From Salinisphaera sp049568105 (lineage in GTDB: Bacteria > Pseudomonadota > Gammaproteobacteria > Nevskiales > Salinisphaeraceae), in assembly GCF_049568105.1 (NCBI RefSeq), contig NZ_CP145335.1, positions 1,550,001 through 1,614,000 of the forward strand: a stretch of 64,000 nt of DNA, given 5' to 3'. The notes beneath the pieces are model-generated. The model was given only the letters and a program-made list of their open reading frames with translations, made no database searches and had not been told where the DNA came from. Of this stretch, positions 17,613 to 27,457 are shown piece by piece; positions within the stretch are counted from its first letter, which is position 1; every line of letters begins with the position of its first letter. Made by a program: the position numbers and the translations under genes.

Positions 17613-19235
17613 CTAGGATGTATTCGGCTCGTGCTTGGCGAGTTGGCCGCGCAGATCGCGCTTGCTGAATTTGCCGGTCGAGGTCTTGGGTAATGCATCG
17701 AGCCAGACGAAATCCTCGGGCACCATCCATTTCGGCACCCGCGCCAGCAGAAACTCGCGCAGGGTATCGGCATCGCAGGTCGCGCCTGGTTGGCGCACGA
17801 CCGCGGCCAGCGGCCGTTCGCCCCAGCGTTCGTCGGCGCGCGCCACGACGGCTGCCTCGACAACCTCCGGATGGGCCATGAGTTCGTTTTCCAGATGTAC
17901 TGACGAGATCCATTCGCCGCCGGACTTGATCACATCCTTGCTGCGGTCGGTGATGTCGATATAGCCGTATTCGTCGATGGTCGCGATATCGCCACTGCGT
18001 AGCCAACCATCGGCGGTAAATTTGTCGGTCTCGTTGTCGGTGCGGTAATAGCTGCCGGCAATCCAGTGTCCGCGGATCTGCAACTCGCCCATCGTTACGC
18101 CATCACGGGGCAACGGTTCGCCTTCGGCATCGACGATCCGAATCTGGGTCAAGGGCACGGTCGTGCCCACGGTTGCTCGGCGGGCATAGCGTGCGTCCTC
18201 ATCCATCGCCTGCACGGCAGGTTTCAGCCGGCCGGAGGTGCCCATTGGCGAGGTCTCGGTCATGCCCCAGGCCTGGATCACGGTCAGGCCGTGGGCATCG
18301 AAGTGGCGGATCATCGACTCGGGTGCAGCCGAGCCGCCGACCGTCATGCGTAGTTCGGTAGCTAGCGGCCAGCGATCGGGTTCGGCATCCAGCGCCTGCA
18401 GAATGCCCATCCAGATGGTCGGCACGCCTGCGGTCACGGTGACGTTTTCGGCCACGTACAGATCCAGCAGGCTTTCGGCATCCAAGTGTGGGCCGGGGAA
18501 CACCTGTTTTGCACCGACCAGAGCCGCCGAGTAGGGCAGGCCCCAAGCATTAACATGGAACATCGGCACCACCGGCAACACGCTGTCGTTGAACGATAGG
18601 TCGAGCGTATCCGGCAAAGCACTGGTCAGGGCATGCAATACGGTCGAGCGATGCGAATAGGTCACGCCCTTGGGGCGGCCGGTCGTGCCCGAGGTATAGC
18701 ACATGCCACAGGCATCATTTTCGTCCTTATCGGGATAGACGAACGCCGGCGAACCACGGCTTAGGACATCTTCGTAATCCACCAGCGGCGCGGCCACACG
18801 CTCGCCGGTCAGGGGCACGACGATCACTTGCTTGACGTCGATCTGGTCCGCGATCTGTTCGTATAGCCCGAGCAGCACGTCGTCGACGATCAGCACCTGG
18901 TCTTCGGCATGGTTGATGATCCAGGCAATATCGTCGGCAGCCAGGCGGATATTGACCATGTGGCAGACGCCGCCCATCGCTGGGATGCCGAAATAGGCTT
19001 CCAGATGGGCATAGTGGTTCCAGCACAGCGTGGCGACGCGCTCGCCATGGCCCACGCCGAGTTCGCTCAAGGCGCTGGCCAGGCGTTTGGCTCGGGCGGC
19101 CATATCAGCATAGGTATAGCGATGGCAGGACTTATCCGGACGTTGGCTGACGATCTCGATATCGCCGAACTCGGTCGCCGCGCGTTCCAGCAGTTCATCC
19201 AGCAGTAGCGGCCGTTGCATCATTGTCGACTGCAT
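17613..19235 (-). CDS. Fatty acyl-CoA synthetase (AMP-binding, AlkK/medium-to-long-chain type)
   Basis: 540 aa. ANL-superfamily adenylating enzyme: the P-loop-like A3 motif CYTSGTTGRPKGVTYSHRS (near residue 182), the A5 region IQAWGMTETSPMG, the A7/A8 hinge GWLRSGDIATIDEYGYIDITDRSKDVIKSGGEW, and the C-terminal catalytic Lys in KTSTGKFSKRDLR. It activates a fatty acid to its CoA thioester through an acyl-AMP, for beta-oxidation or lipid synthesis. ATG 19235 has AAGGAA about 8 nt upstream. The long VVPMFHVNAWGLPY stretch resembles AlkK-type enzymes, but chain length cannot be read from sequence. It stands alone, with long gaps on both sides. Confidence 0.9.
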   Translation of the reverse strand: MQSTMMQRPLLLDELLERAATEFGDIEIVSQRPDKSCHRYTYADMAARAKRLASALSELGVGHGERVATLCWNHYAHLEAYFGIPAMGGVCHMVNIRLAADDIAWIINHAEDQVLIVDDVLLGLYEQIADQIDVKQVIVVPLTGERVAAPLVDYEDVLSRGSPAFVYPDKDENDACGMCYTSGTTGRPKGVTYSHRSTVLHALTSALPDTLDLSFNDSVLPVVPMFHVNAWGLPYSAALVGAKQVFPGPHLDAESLLDLYVAENVTVTAGVPTIWMGILQALDAEPDRWPLATELRMTVGGSAAPESMIRHFDAHGLTVIQAWGMTETSPMGTSGRLKPAVQAMDEDARYARRATVGTTVPLTQIRIVDAEGEPLPRDGVTMGELQIRGHWIAGSYYRTDNETDKFTADGWLRSGDIATIDEYGYIDITDRSKDVIKSGGEWISSVHLENELMAHPEVVEAAVVARADERWGERPLAAVVRQPGATCDADTLREFLLARVPKWMVPEDFVWLDALPKTSTGKFSKRDLRGQLAKHEPNTS

Positions 19236-20214
19236 AGCGGTTATTCCTTATCGCGACATTCTGATCGGGCGAGGTTGGCGGGATCGGCCGATACGCGTCT
19301 ACGCGGCTTTCGGCGCATGCAATGCTCGGGCCGCTCGCAACCTCGCGCAAGGGCAGAGCGATTGGGAAAGAGCAGGCATGGGCCAATGGCAAGACATCAC
19401 CCGGGGCAAGGATCGGGCTTTGGCCTCTGAGGGATGGCCGCTGCGGCAGCCGTCGACAGCTGGGTGCAATTCACGCGGCCAGCGGGCCCGATACCGACCG
19501 GCGATGGCCCTGAGGCGGTTGTGCGCGGCCTGCTGTTGTGCAGCAGCGCGAGGCGAGTGCCGGGTCAGGTGTCAGAACCATCCGAAAGCCGGTAGCTGAC
19601 TCGGCATGGATAGCATCGGCAGGCCTAAACCGGCGCCTGGGCGATGTATCTGCTCTGCAGACCAAGCTGCTGTCAGTTCGATGCTGACCCGCGCTCCCGA
19701 ATAGGGCGCGTCCAGCAACCGGTTCGGGCGATCACCCGCAGACGGCGACGATCACGCTTAGACCATACTAGGAATCGATCGCGCATTGCCAGATCAGACC
19801 ATACAGGTCGGACCATCATCGGGGGCGAGGATCGCGTGGTGGGTGAAGTCGTGACGCGCGGGTCGGCCGGCGCCTAGCGCGAATCGATGCTGACGCTTCA
19901 CAAGCCTACGATCCGCAGCCGTTTCATCAGAGCGATGAAGCAGCCGCGACGACGTATGTCCAGCGTCCGGCGGTCGCGGGTTGGTAATCCGCAGATCCTG
20001 GCGCCGTGGTCGTTCGCCTGCAGCCCCGTGGGCTGTGGGCTAGCCGGGCAAGCACGATCGGTACTCGCGGCCTGCGTTTATCCGGGCGATGCCTTGACGC
20101 GCCTCGATGGCGACCAAGACGCGGCGGATCGTGGTCGTCCATCAGAACGCCGAGCCGGAGGCCGCGACGGCTCAACGCACGCCGAATCGTGGCCGCGCCT
20201 TGTATCAATCGTGC
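19236..20214 (+). other. 979-bp gene-free region
   Basis: The longest non-coding stretch of the window. Several short open frames exist on both strands but none has a ribosome-binding site, domain-like sequence or the codon pattern of the neighbours. The only pattern I see is three copies of a short word, AGACCATAC at 19760-19768 and 19796-19804 and GGACCATCA at 19810-19818, which could be an operator array. A small RNA or a badly decayed gene cannot be excluded. Confidence 0.5.
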
Positions 20215-21315
20215 CTAGGCACGGTGGGCTTGGCCGATGTACTCATCGGTACTCATCTCATGCAGACGGCTAGCCGTGCGTTCGAACTCGAAGGCCAGTT
20301 CGCTGCCGGCATACAGATCGTCAGGCCGAGCCTCGGCGGTCACGAACAGATTGACTCGTCGATCGTAGAACTCATCGATCGCGTTGATGAAACGGCGCGC
20401 CGCGCTGTCGTCGGAATCGCCGAATACCGGCACGTCCGAGAGCATGATTACGCTGAACTCACGCGCCAGCTCGATATAGTCGTTGGCCGAACGCGACGTA
20501 CGGCACAGGGTGTCGAAATCGAACCAGGCGATCGCATCGGCACGCCGCCGGGTCGGGATCTTGCGGCCCAGGATCTTGACGTTGCCAGCCTCGGTGACCT
20601 GGCCGGTGGCTAGCCGGTCGAAATACTGGGCCAGCACGGCGTCGGCCTCTGGCCCGGGCGGGGTCTGGTAGGTATCGGCCTGGCCGATATGGTCCAGCCG
20701 GAAATCCGTGCCGTCGGCCAAGTGCATGATTTGGCAGTTGTTCTTGAGGCGCTCGATGGCTGGCAAGAAGCGGTCGCGCTTGAGCCCGTCCTTGTACAGA
20801 TCGTCCGGATCGACGTTTGAAGTGGCCACCAGGGTGACATTGCGTTCGAACAGCTCCTCGGTCAGGCGCGACAGGATCATCGCATCGGCGATATCCGAGA
20901 CGAAGAACTCGTCGAAACACAGTACCCGGTCGGACGCCCATTCTGCGGCGATCTTTTTCAACGGATCGCGCTGATTGGTATAGCGCTTGCGCGCCTCATG
21001 CACTTTTTGCATGAACCGATGGAAATGCAGCCGGGTCTTTTCCTCGAACGGCAGGGTATCGAAGAAACAGTCCATCAGATAAGTCTTGCCGCGGCCCACG
21101 CCACCCCAGAGATATAGGCCTTTGACCTGCGGGCGTTTTTTCTTGCGTCCCAGCAGGCCGCCGTTGGTGGTGGGGTTGTCGAGCAGGCGTTCGTGGATCG
21201 ATTGCAGCGCATCGACCGCCTGCTCCTGGGCCGGATCACGCTGAAAATCCGCCTGTTCAAGATCAGCTTCGTAGCGTTCACGCGGGCTGGAGGCGAGCAC
21301 GGTGTCGTCGGCCAT
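20215..21315 (-). CDS. zapE: Cell division ATPase ZapE (AFG1/YhcM family)
   Basis: 366 aa, the usual size. AAA-type P-loop GLYLWGGVGRGKTYLMD (Walker A, near residue 75), LHFHRFMQKVH, Walker B VLCFDEFFVSDIADAM, and the sensor VTLVATSNVDPDDLYKDGL, all typical of AFG1-like ATPases. E. coli ZapE binds FtsZ and is needed for division under stress and low oxygen. ATG 21315 is chosen; no strong Shine-Dalgarno is seen. It diverges from xerD with only 48 bp between the starts, so the two promoters must overlap. Confidence 0.93.
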   Translation of the reverse strand: MADDTVLASSPRERYEADLEQADFQRDPAQEQAVDALQSIHERLLDNPTTNGGLLGRKKKRPQVKGLYLWGGVGRGKTYLMDCFFDTLPFEEKTRLHFHRFMQKVHEARKRYTNQRDPLKKIAAEWASDRVLCFDEFFVSDIADAMILSRLTEELFERNVTLVATSNVDPDDLYKDGLKRDRFLPAIERLKNNCQIMHLADGTDFRLDHIGQADTYQTPPGPEADAVLAQYFDRLATGQVTEAGNVKILGRKIPTRRRADAIAWFDFDTLCRTSRSANDYIELAREFSVIMLSDVPVFGDSDDSAARRFINAIDEFYDRRVNLFVTAEARPDDLYAGSELAFEFERTASRLHEMSTDEYIGQAHRA

Positions 21316-21363
21316 AGGAGACGGGGGCTGGCGAAATGATGTCGCGGATTATACGCTCGCGAC

Positions 21364-22275
21364 ATGGCAGCGATCGACGCCCTGAAATCCGAGACCGCCG
21401 CGCTCATCGAGCGTTTTCTGGATGGCCTCTGGGCCGAACGCGGGCTGGCCGATGCCACGCTCGGTGCCTATCGCAATGACCTGGCTCGGTTCGCTGGCTG
21501 GCAGGAGGCCCGCGGCGGGCTGCTGGTTGCAACGGCCGCCGACATACAAAGCTATCTGGCCGCCCGACATACGCCTGATTCGAGTCCACGCAGCGCCGCA
21601 CGGTTGTTGTCGAGCCTGCGCCAGTTCTATCGCTATCAGAAGCGCGCCGGCGTCATCGATGCTGATCCGACGGCGCTGATCGACATGCCCGCCCAGGGGC
21701 AGCGTCTGCCCAAGACCTTGAGCGAGGCCGATGTCGAAGCGCTGCTGACCGCCCCCGATACCACGACTGATCTGGGTCTGCGTGACCGGGCGATGCTGGA
21801 GCTTATGTATGCCGCGGGGCTGCGTGTGTCCGAACTGGTCAGCGCGACCCGGGCCCAGGTCAACACCCGCCAGGGCGTGATCCGGGTGACCGGCAAGGGC
21901 GGGCGCGAACGCCTGGTGCCGCTGGGCGAGGCCGCGATCGATTGGCTGCAGCGCTATCTGGCTGGCGCCCGGGCGGCGCTGCTCGGTGTGGCGGTCTCCG
22001 ATGCGTTGTTCGTCACCGCGCGCGGCGGTGGCATGACCCGCCAGAACGTCTGGCACCGGATCCGTGCGCATGCCACGACCGCAGGCATCGCGACGCCGAT
22101 CTCGCCGCATGGGCTGCGGCATGCCTTTGCCACCCATCTGATCAACCACGGCGCCGATCTGCGCGCCGTACAGATGCTGCTCGGCCATGCCGATCTATCG
22201 ACCACCCAGATCTATACCCATGTCGCGCGGGCACGCCTGAAGGCGCTGCATGCCGACCATCATCCGCGCGGCTAG
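21364..22275 (+). CDS. xerD: Site-specific tyrosine recombinase XerD
   Basis: 303 aa. N-terminal SAM-like core-binding domain (residues about 8-95) and C-terminal catalytic domain. All active residues are visible: Arg in YAAGLRVSEL, Lys in VTGKGGRERLVP, H-x-L-R in SPHGLRHAFATHL, His in LLGHADLSTTQIYTHV, and the nucleophile Tyr in the same segment. The residues around the first Arg and the LSEADVEALL region fit XerD better than XerC or phage integrases. With XerC and FtsK it resolves chromosome dimers at dif. The chromosomal housekeeping position, with no phage or island genes nearby, supports this. Confidence 0.88.
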   Translation: MAAIDALKSETAALIERFLDGLWAERGLADATLGAYRNDLARFAGWQEARGGLLVATAADIQSYLAARHTPDSSPRSAARLLSSLRQFYRYQKRAGVIDADPTALIDMPAQGQRLPKTLSEADVEALLTAPDTTTDLGLRDRAMLELMYAAGLRVSELVSATRAQVNTRQGVIRVTGKGGRERLVPLGEAAIDWLQRYLAGARAALLGVAVSDALFVTARGGGMTRQNVWHRIRAHATTAGIATPISPHGLRHAFATHLINHGADLRAVQMLLGHADLSTTQIYTHVARARLKALHADHHPRG

Positions 22276-22279
22276 ACGC

Positions 22280-22825
22280 ATGGCACGCAATATCGAAATC
22301 AAGGCGCGCGTGGCAGATCGGGCCACGCTGGTCGATCGTGTCGAGGCCGTCGCCGGGCCGGCGGTGGCCGAGCTGCGCCAAGACGATACTTTCTTTCACT
22401 GCGGTCACGGACGCTTGAAGCTACGCGATTTCGGCGACGCTACTGGCGAGTTGATCGCCTATGCGCGCCCAGACACGACCGAGCCCAGTCTGTGCGACTA
22501 CGAGCGCAGCCCCACCGACGATCCCGCGGCGCTACGCGCCACCTTGACCCGTGCACTGGGCGAACTCGCCCGGGTGGTCAAGGCGCGCTGGCTGTATCAA
22601 GCCGGACGCACGCGGATCCATATCGACCGAGTGGCAGGACTCGGCGATTATATGGAACTGGAGGTGGTGCTGGCCGATGGCGACACGCTCGCCGACGGCC
22701 AGGCCGAAGCCAAGTCCCTAATGCGCGAACTGGCGATCGACCCGGCCGATCTATGCGCGATGGCCTATGTCGATATGCTGCTCGCCGAGCCCAGCGCGGT
22801 CGGCCGGCATGGATCCGCCGGCTGA
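22280..22825 (+). CDS. CYTH-domain protein (class IV adenylate cyclase/triphosphatase-like)
   Basis: 181 aa. It begins with the diagnostic N-terminal strand of the CYTH fold, R-N-I-E-I-K-A-R (the E-x-E-x-K position reads E-I-K-A). Further strand motifs are GRLKLRDF, LIAYARPDT, YEVR-like YERS, YQAGRTRIHIDRVAGLGDYMELEVVL, where Arg, Lys and Glu line the tunnel. CYTH proteins bind triphosphates; members include CyaB cyclases and thiamine triphosphatases. I cannot tell which. ATG 22280 lies 4 bp after the xerD stop, so the genes are cotranscribed. It converges with fdxA. Confidence 0.8.
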   Translation: MARNIEIKARVADRATLVDRVEAVAGPAVAELRQDDTFFHCGHGRLKLRDFGDATGELIAYARPDTTEPSLCDYERSPTDDPAALRATLTRALGELARVVKARWLYQAGRTRIHIDRVAGLGDYMELEVVLADGDTLADGQAEAKSLMRELAIDPADLCAMAYVDMLLAEPSAVGRHGSAG

Positions 22826-22850
22826 CAACTACTGGGCATGAGCTCGGCGA

Positions 22851-23174
22851 TCATTCTTCAAGCAGCTCGCGCTTGTTCGGCTTGTCCGCCCATTCGTCGG
22901 CATCCTCGGGCGGTTTTTTGACCTCGGTGATGACCGGCCATTTCGCGGCCAGCTCAGCGTTGAGCTGTAGAAAGTCGGCCTGATCCTCGGGCAGATCGTC
23001 CTCGGAGACGATGGCTTCGACCGGGCATTCCGGTTCGCAGAGTGTGCAGTCGATGCATTCCTCGGGGTCGATGGCCAGAAAATTCGGGCCTTCATGGAAG
23101 CAATCCACCGGACAGACTTCGACGCAGTCGGTGTATTTGCACTTGATGCAGTTTTCGGTGACAACGAAGGTCAT
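22851..23174 (-). CDS. fdxA: 7Fe-8S ferredoxin FdxA
   Basis: 107 aa, the usual length. The 3Fe-4S/4Fe-4S pattern is complete: C-x-x-C-x-x-x-x-C-x-x-x-C-P in ENCIKCKYTDCVEVCPVDCF and C-x-x-C-x-x-C-x-x-x-C-P in CIDCTLCEPECPVEAI, followed by the conserved acidic tail. It is a small cytosolic electron carrier; partners in this group are not settled. It is monocistronic, converging with the CYTH gene and 86 bp from the NUDIX gene on the same strand. Confidence 0.95.
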   Translation of the reverse strand: MTFVVTENCIKCKYTDCVEVCPVDCFHEGPNFLAIDPEECIDCTLCEPECPVEAIVSEDDLPEDQADFLQLNAELAAKWPVITEVKKPPEDADEWADKPNKRELLEE

Positions 23175-23260
23175 GGTCAGCCTCGTCGCTTGATGATAAA
23201 GGCGGAAATCGGAAAGGGCGCTAGTTTACCAGTGCCCGCGGCCGTGCGGCGCAGCTACCT

Positions 23261-23845
23261 TCAAACTCTAGGTTCGCGGTCCAAGCGCATGGCTTTCCAG
23301 TCGTCGGCGGCCAGCGATTCCACATGCACCGAGAACCGGCCGGCCGCGCGATCCGCAAAATACTGCGACAGCGCGCGGTGGATACTGGGAAAAGCCAGTT
23401 GCGGCCAGTCGATCTCGTGTTCGCCGACAAAACGGACCTCGGCGCTTTCCGGACCGGGGGCATAGTGATCGTCGTGCATGTCCGCGATGAAGAAAATATG
23501 CACCTGGCCGATGTGGGTCACATCGATCAGGCTGAACAGCCGTGGATTGTCCACGGTCACCCCGGCTTCTTCGAAGGTTTCGCGGGCCGCACCCTGGTCG
23601 CTGGTTTCGCCCAGTTCGAGAAAGCCGGCCGGCAGGGTCCAGAAATCCAGACGCGGCTCGATCGCCCGTCGGCACATTAGAATGCGGCCTTCGCGCTCGA
23701 CGATGGTACCCACGACATTGCGCGGATTGTCGTAGAAGATCTCGCCGGTCGCGCTACAGATATTGCGCTTGCGGTCATCGCCATCGGGTACGGCGAATTC
23801 TATAGGGGCGCCGCAGTTCGGGCAGAAGTTCATCGGCTTCGGCAT
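23261..23845 (-). CDS. NUDIX hydrolase with N-terminal zinc ribbon
   Basis: 194 aa. An N-terminal MNFCPNCGAPIEF gives one pair of zinc cysteines. The second pair is incomplete: NICSATGE has one Cys where the ribbon usually has two. The NUDIX box reads G-F-L-E-L-G-E-T-x-x-x-x-A-x-R-E-T-x-E-E-A-G, with the metal-binding Glu residues intact. Such proteins hydrolyse nucleoside diphosphates linked to another group, such as ADP-ribose or NADH. Start ATG 23845 or 23833; neither has a good Shine-Dalgarno. The substrate is not predictable here. Confidence 0.85.
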   Translation of the reverse strand: MPKPMNFCPNCGAPIEFAVPDGDDRKRNICSATGEIFYDNPRNVVGTIVEREGRILMCRRAIEPRLDFWTLPAGFLELGETSDQGAARETFEEAGVTVDNPRLFSLIDVTHIGQVHIFFIADMHDDHYAPGPESAEVRFVGEHEIDWPQLAFPSIHRALSQYFADRAAGRFSVHVESLAADDWKAMRLDREPRV

Positions 23846-24057
23846 CCGGCCAAGGTTAGAGGCTGTAGCGCGACAATGCACGCGTTGTCTGTCGGCTGGC
23901 TCGGCTCCAGCCGCTCGAGGCTCGACCTAACACGCGCGTTTGCGCACCCGGGCCAAGACCGGGGTCGATCGATGTGCCCGACACCCACGGTCCAGCATCG
24001 ATGGTCGGGCTTGCTATGATCGGGGACAGGTACGAACGAGTTCAGGTAACGACACCG

Positions 24058-26853
24058 ATGAACCCAGCGATCAATGAAAAGCATCCGGCCGCCGGCCAGG
24101 CCGATCTGACCGAGGCCGACCGCGAGCTACGCGCTCAGGTCCGACGGGCCGGAGCACTGCTCGGGGATGTGCTGCAGTCACAGGCCCGCTCGGAAGTCTT
24201 CGATACGGTCGAGACCCTGCGGCGCGGATTCATTTCGCTGCGCGAAGCCGACGACGACCAGCAGCGCGCCCACCTGATGTCGGTGATCGATTCGCTATCG
24301 GCGGAAACGATGACCGAGGTCACCCGTGCCTTCACGATTTATTTCAACCTCGCCAATCTGCTCGAAGAGCTGCATGCGCATCGGACGCGGCGCCGGCTGG
24401 CGGCAGACGGCAATCCACAGTGGCTGGGTTCGTTCAACCGGACTTTCGCCGATATGGCCGCCCGGGGGGTATCGCTGGACGAGGCGATGGCCAGTCTCGA
24501 AGAGCTGGCGTTCATCCCAGTGTTTACGGCCCACCCGACCGAGGCCAAGCCGCGTGCGGTGCTCGATGCGCTGCGACGTATCTTCGAGTGGTTCCACGAA
24601 CTCGCCTTCGGCCATCCCGACGAGCTCAAGCGCAGCGAGATCGAAGAACATATTCGTCAGAATATCCAGGTGCTCTGGAAAACCGAGGAGCTACGGGGCT
24701 CACGGCCGACTGTCGAAGACGAGATTCGCAACGGGCTGTACTATTTCCGGGCCTCGCTGTTCACCAGCGTGCCGCAGATCTATCGCAACCTCGAAAAAGC
24801 GATCGCCAACAGCTACGGCGAGAAAGTCGATGTGCCGCCGGTGCTGACCTTCGGCTCCTGGATCGGCGGCGATCGCGACGGCAACCCGTATGTGACCGCC
24901 CGCGAAACCCGCTATGCGCTGCGTCTGCAGTCGCGCGAGATTCTGTCGGAATATCTGCGGCGGATCGACGAACTGTCCAGCCGGCTGGCGTTCTCAGCGC
25001 GCTGGTGCCAGCCCAGCGACGAGTTCTGGGCATCGCTGGAAGCCGATGAACAACGCATCGCCGCGCATACCGGCATGCGCCCAGAGCGCTATGCGGCCGA
25101 GCCGTATCGCCGCAAGCTTTATCTTATGCGCCGGCGAATTTCGGCGATGGTCGACCAGATCCAGACTGAGCTGCGGCTACGTGCCGAGCGCAGCGAACGG
25201 CCGCCGCTGGCTTATATCTCGGCCGCCGATCTGATCGACGATATCCGCATCATGCGGGAGTCGATGATCGAGCACGGCGATGAGGCGATCGCCAACGACC
25301 ACATCAAGGATTGGCAGCGTCTGGTCGAGACCTTCGGCTTCCATCTGGCGCGGCTGGATCTACGCGAGGAATCGACCCGCCATACCCAGTGCCTCCAGGA
25401 GCTGATGTCGGCGCTCGACATCGAGGCCGACTACGCATCGCTGGATGAAGCCGGCCGGATCGAAGTGCTCAACCGCGAACTGTCGCGCGAGCATATGCCC
25501 GAAATCGGGCGCGTGGATGTGTCTTCTGAAGTCGAAGATACGCTGGAAAGTTTGTCCGTGGTTCGCGAGTTCACGCGTACCCTCGGCAACACTGCCTTCG
25601 GCAGCTATGTGATCTCGATGACCCATAGTGCGTCGGACGTGTTGGCCCTGGTCTGGCTGATGCGCATGACCGGGGTCTACGACCCGGCCGGCGAGGCGCC
25701 GCCGCTGGCGATTGCGCCCCTGTTCGAGACCGTGGCTGATCTGGAACACATCGAACCGGTGCTGGACAAGCTACTGGCCAACGACCACTACCGCGCCTTC
25801 GTCGAGGCCGGGGGCGCCGATGGCCGGCTGCGCCAGGAAGTCATGCTCGGCTATTCCGACTCCTGCAAGGATGGCGGCATCATGACCTCGCGTTGGCAGC
25901 TGTACCGCGCCCAGCAGGAAGCGGTGGCCCTGTGCGAGCGCCACGGCGTGGACTGCGTGCTGTTCCATGGCCGTGGCGGCACCGTTGGCCGCGGCGGCGG
26001 CCCGACCCATCAGGCGATTCTGAGCCAGCCGCCGGGCACAGTGCGGTCGAAGACCAAGTTCACCGAGCAGGGTGAGATGATCTTCGCCAAGTACAGCAAT
26101 CCGGAAACCGCGGTGCACGAGCTCACCCTGGGGGTGACCGGTACCCTCAAGGCCAGCGGCACCCAGGCCTCGGATGCCGATTTTTCAGAGGTGGCCGGGC
26201 GGCTGTCCGACAGCGGCGAGAGTTTCTATCGCGACCTGACCGAGAATACCGAAGGCTTTTTCGATTACTTCCAGGCGGCGACACCGACCGCCGAGATCGG
26301 CGCGCTTAATATCGGTTCGCGGCCGGGCTCGCGCCCGTCCCAGGCCAAGCTGGATAAATCCTCGATTCGGGCGATCTCCTGGGTGTTCGCCTGGGCCCAG
26401 TCGCGGCATACGCTGCCCGGCTGGCTCGGCCTGGGCACGGCGCTGACCGAATCCGGGGTAGAGACCGAAGAGTTGCAGCGGCTGTATCGCGAATGGCCGT
26501 ATTTCCGCACCATCATCGACAACGTGCAGATGTCGCTGGCCAAGGCCGATATGCCGATCGCCGCAGAATATGCCCGCCTGGCTGACGAGCATGCCCATGT
26601 CTTTGACTATATTCACGCCGAATACAATCGGGCTGTGAAGGGGCTGCTGGCGATCACCGGCGAACCCAAGCTGCTCGATGACGATCCGGTGTTGCAGACC
26701 TCGCTGGATCGGCGCCGGCCGTATCTGGATCCGCTCAACCATATCCAGATCGCAGCCCTTACGCGCTATCGTGAAGCCGGCGATCGCGTCTGGCTGGATC
26801 CGGTGCTGCGCTCGATCAACGCGATCGCAGCCGGCATGCGCAATACCGGCTAG
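24058..26853 (+). CDS. ppc: Phosphoenolpyruvate carboxylase
   Basis: 931 aa. Adds bicarbonate to phosphoenolpyruvate to form oxaloacetate, refilling the TCA cycle. Family signatures are intact: VFTAHPTEAKPRAVL (catalytic His), GSWIGGDRDGNPYVTA, GYSDSCKDGGIMTSRW (catalytic Lys), FHGRGGTVGRGGGP, and the C-terminal NTG end used for feedback inhibition by aspartate. ATG 24058 gives a normal N-terminus; an in-frame ATG at 23974 would add an unlike extension. It is transcribed away from the NUDIX gene. Confidence 0.97.
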   Translation: MNPAINEKHPAAGQADLTEADRELRAQVRRAGALLGDVLQSQARSEVFDTVETLRRGFISLREADDDQQRAHLMSVIDSLSAETMTEVTRAFTIYFNLANLLEELHAHRTRRRLAADGNPQWLGSFNRTFADMAARGVSLDEAMASLEELAFIPVFTAHPTEAKPRAVLDALRRIFEWFHELAFGHPDELKRSEIEEHIRQNIQVLWKTEELRGSRPTVEDEIRNGLYYFRASLFTSVPQIYRNLEKAIANSYGEKVDVPPVLTFGSWIGGDRDGNPYVTARETRYALRLQSREILSEYLRRIDELSSRLAFSARWCQPSDEFWASLEADEQRIAAHTGMRPERYAAEPYRRKLYLMRRRISAMVDQIQTELRLRAERSERPPLAYISAADLIDDIRIMRESMIEHGDEAIANDHIKDWQRLVETFGFHLARLDLREESTRHTQCLQELMSALDIEADYASLDEAGRIEVLNRELSREHMPEIGRVDVSSEVEDTLESLSVVREFTRTLGNTAFGSYVISMTHSASDVLALVWLMRMTGVYDPAGEAPPLAIAPLFETVADLEHIEPVLDKLLANDHYRAFVEAGGADGRLRQEVMLGYSDSCKDGGIMTSRWQLYRAQQEAVALCERHGVDCVLFHGRGGTVGRGGGPTHQAILSQPPGTVRSKTKFTEQGEMIFAKYSNPETAVHELTLGVTGTLKASGTQASDADFSEVAGRLSDSGESFYRDLTENTEGFFDYFQAATPTAEIGALNIGSRPGSRPSQAKLDKSSIRAISWVFAWAQSRHTLPGWLGLGTALTESGVETEELQRLYREWPYFRTIIDNVQMSLAKADMPIAAEYARLADEHAHVFDYIHAEYNRAVKGLLAITGEPKLLDDDPVLQTSLDRRRPYLDPLNHIQIAALTRYREAGDRVWLDPVLRSINAIAAGMRNTG

Positions 26854-26861
26854 CGCATCGC

Positions 26862-27374
26862 ATGGTGGTTCGAGGGCTATGGTCTGGCGCAGCTGTTGCA
26901 ATGACGGTTGTGCTGGCGCTTGTTGTCGGTGCGGCGGGTGCTGCACCGGCCGCCGAAGACACGACGGGCGATATCTCTCGGCCGTTGTATCTGGAGATCA
27001 GGGGCACAGCCGAAAGCCAGGCCGTATTGCCGGATGATCTGATCGAGGCGATGGCCCGGGAAGTGATTTCGCCCACCGGCCGCGCCGTGCTGACCACCGA
27101 CGACGATGCGTTGCCGGCCGGCGTGCAGGTGTTGCGCCTGATGGTGCTGGTCAGCCAGCAGAGCGACGAGGCCGGTGCTGCGATGTCCGCGGCTGCCACG
27201 ACCAGTCTGCTGGTCATGCCGGCCGAGGGCGGTTCGGCCCGGCTGGTCTATCAGGGCATGCAGCAGGAGTTGGCGACCGGGCCTAGCCGGCAGGTGGCCG
27301 CGCACACGCTGCGCGACCACTTCAAGCAGGCGTTGCAGCAGCGGGTACGGGCTGCACTGGATTCGGGCCGCTGA
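26862..27374 (+). CDS. Putative secreted protein of unknown function
   Basis: 170 aa. The N-terminus has a basic residue and a hydrophobic stretch (AVAMTVVLALVVGAAGAAPAA, residues about 11-30) ending in an A-x-A-type cleavage site, so it is probably exported. The rest has no motif I recognise. It reads as an alternating strand/helix domain (LYLEIRGTAES, VLRLMVLVSQQ, TTSLLVMPAEG), which would suit a small periplasmic protein. The ATG lies 8 bp after the ppc stop, so it is probably read from the ppc transcript. Confidence 0.6.
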   Translation: MVVRGLWSGAAVAMTVVLALVVGAAGAAPAAEDTTGDISRPLYLEIRGTAESQAVLPDDLIEAMAREVISPTGRAVLTTDDDALPAGVQVLRLMVLVSQQSDEAGAAMSAAATTSLLVMPAEGGSARLVYQGMQQELATGPSRQVAAHTLRDHFKQALQQRVRAALDSGR

Positions 27375-27457
27375 CAGCAACGCATACAAGCCCGCCATTG
27401 CGGTCAGCGTCGCTGTTATCCTTGGTCACCAGTTTTAAGAGACAAGGAAGAATGACC

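Noticed and set aside
21364..22275. Phage or island integrase
   Set aside because: The sequence and position next to zapE fit the housekeeping XerD, and no att repeats or mobile genes are nearby.
23261..23845. NADH pyrophosphatase NudC
   Set aside because: The protein is shorter than NudC, lacks its N-terminal domain and the S-Q-P-W-P-F-P-x-S motif after the NUDIX box; a general zinc-ribbon NUDIX call is safer.
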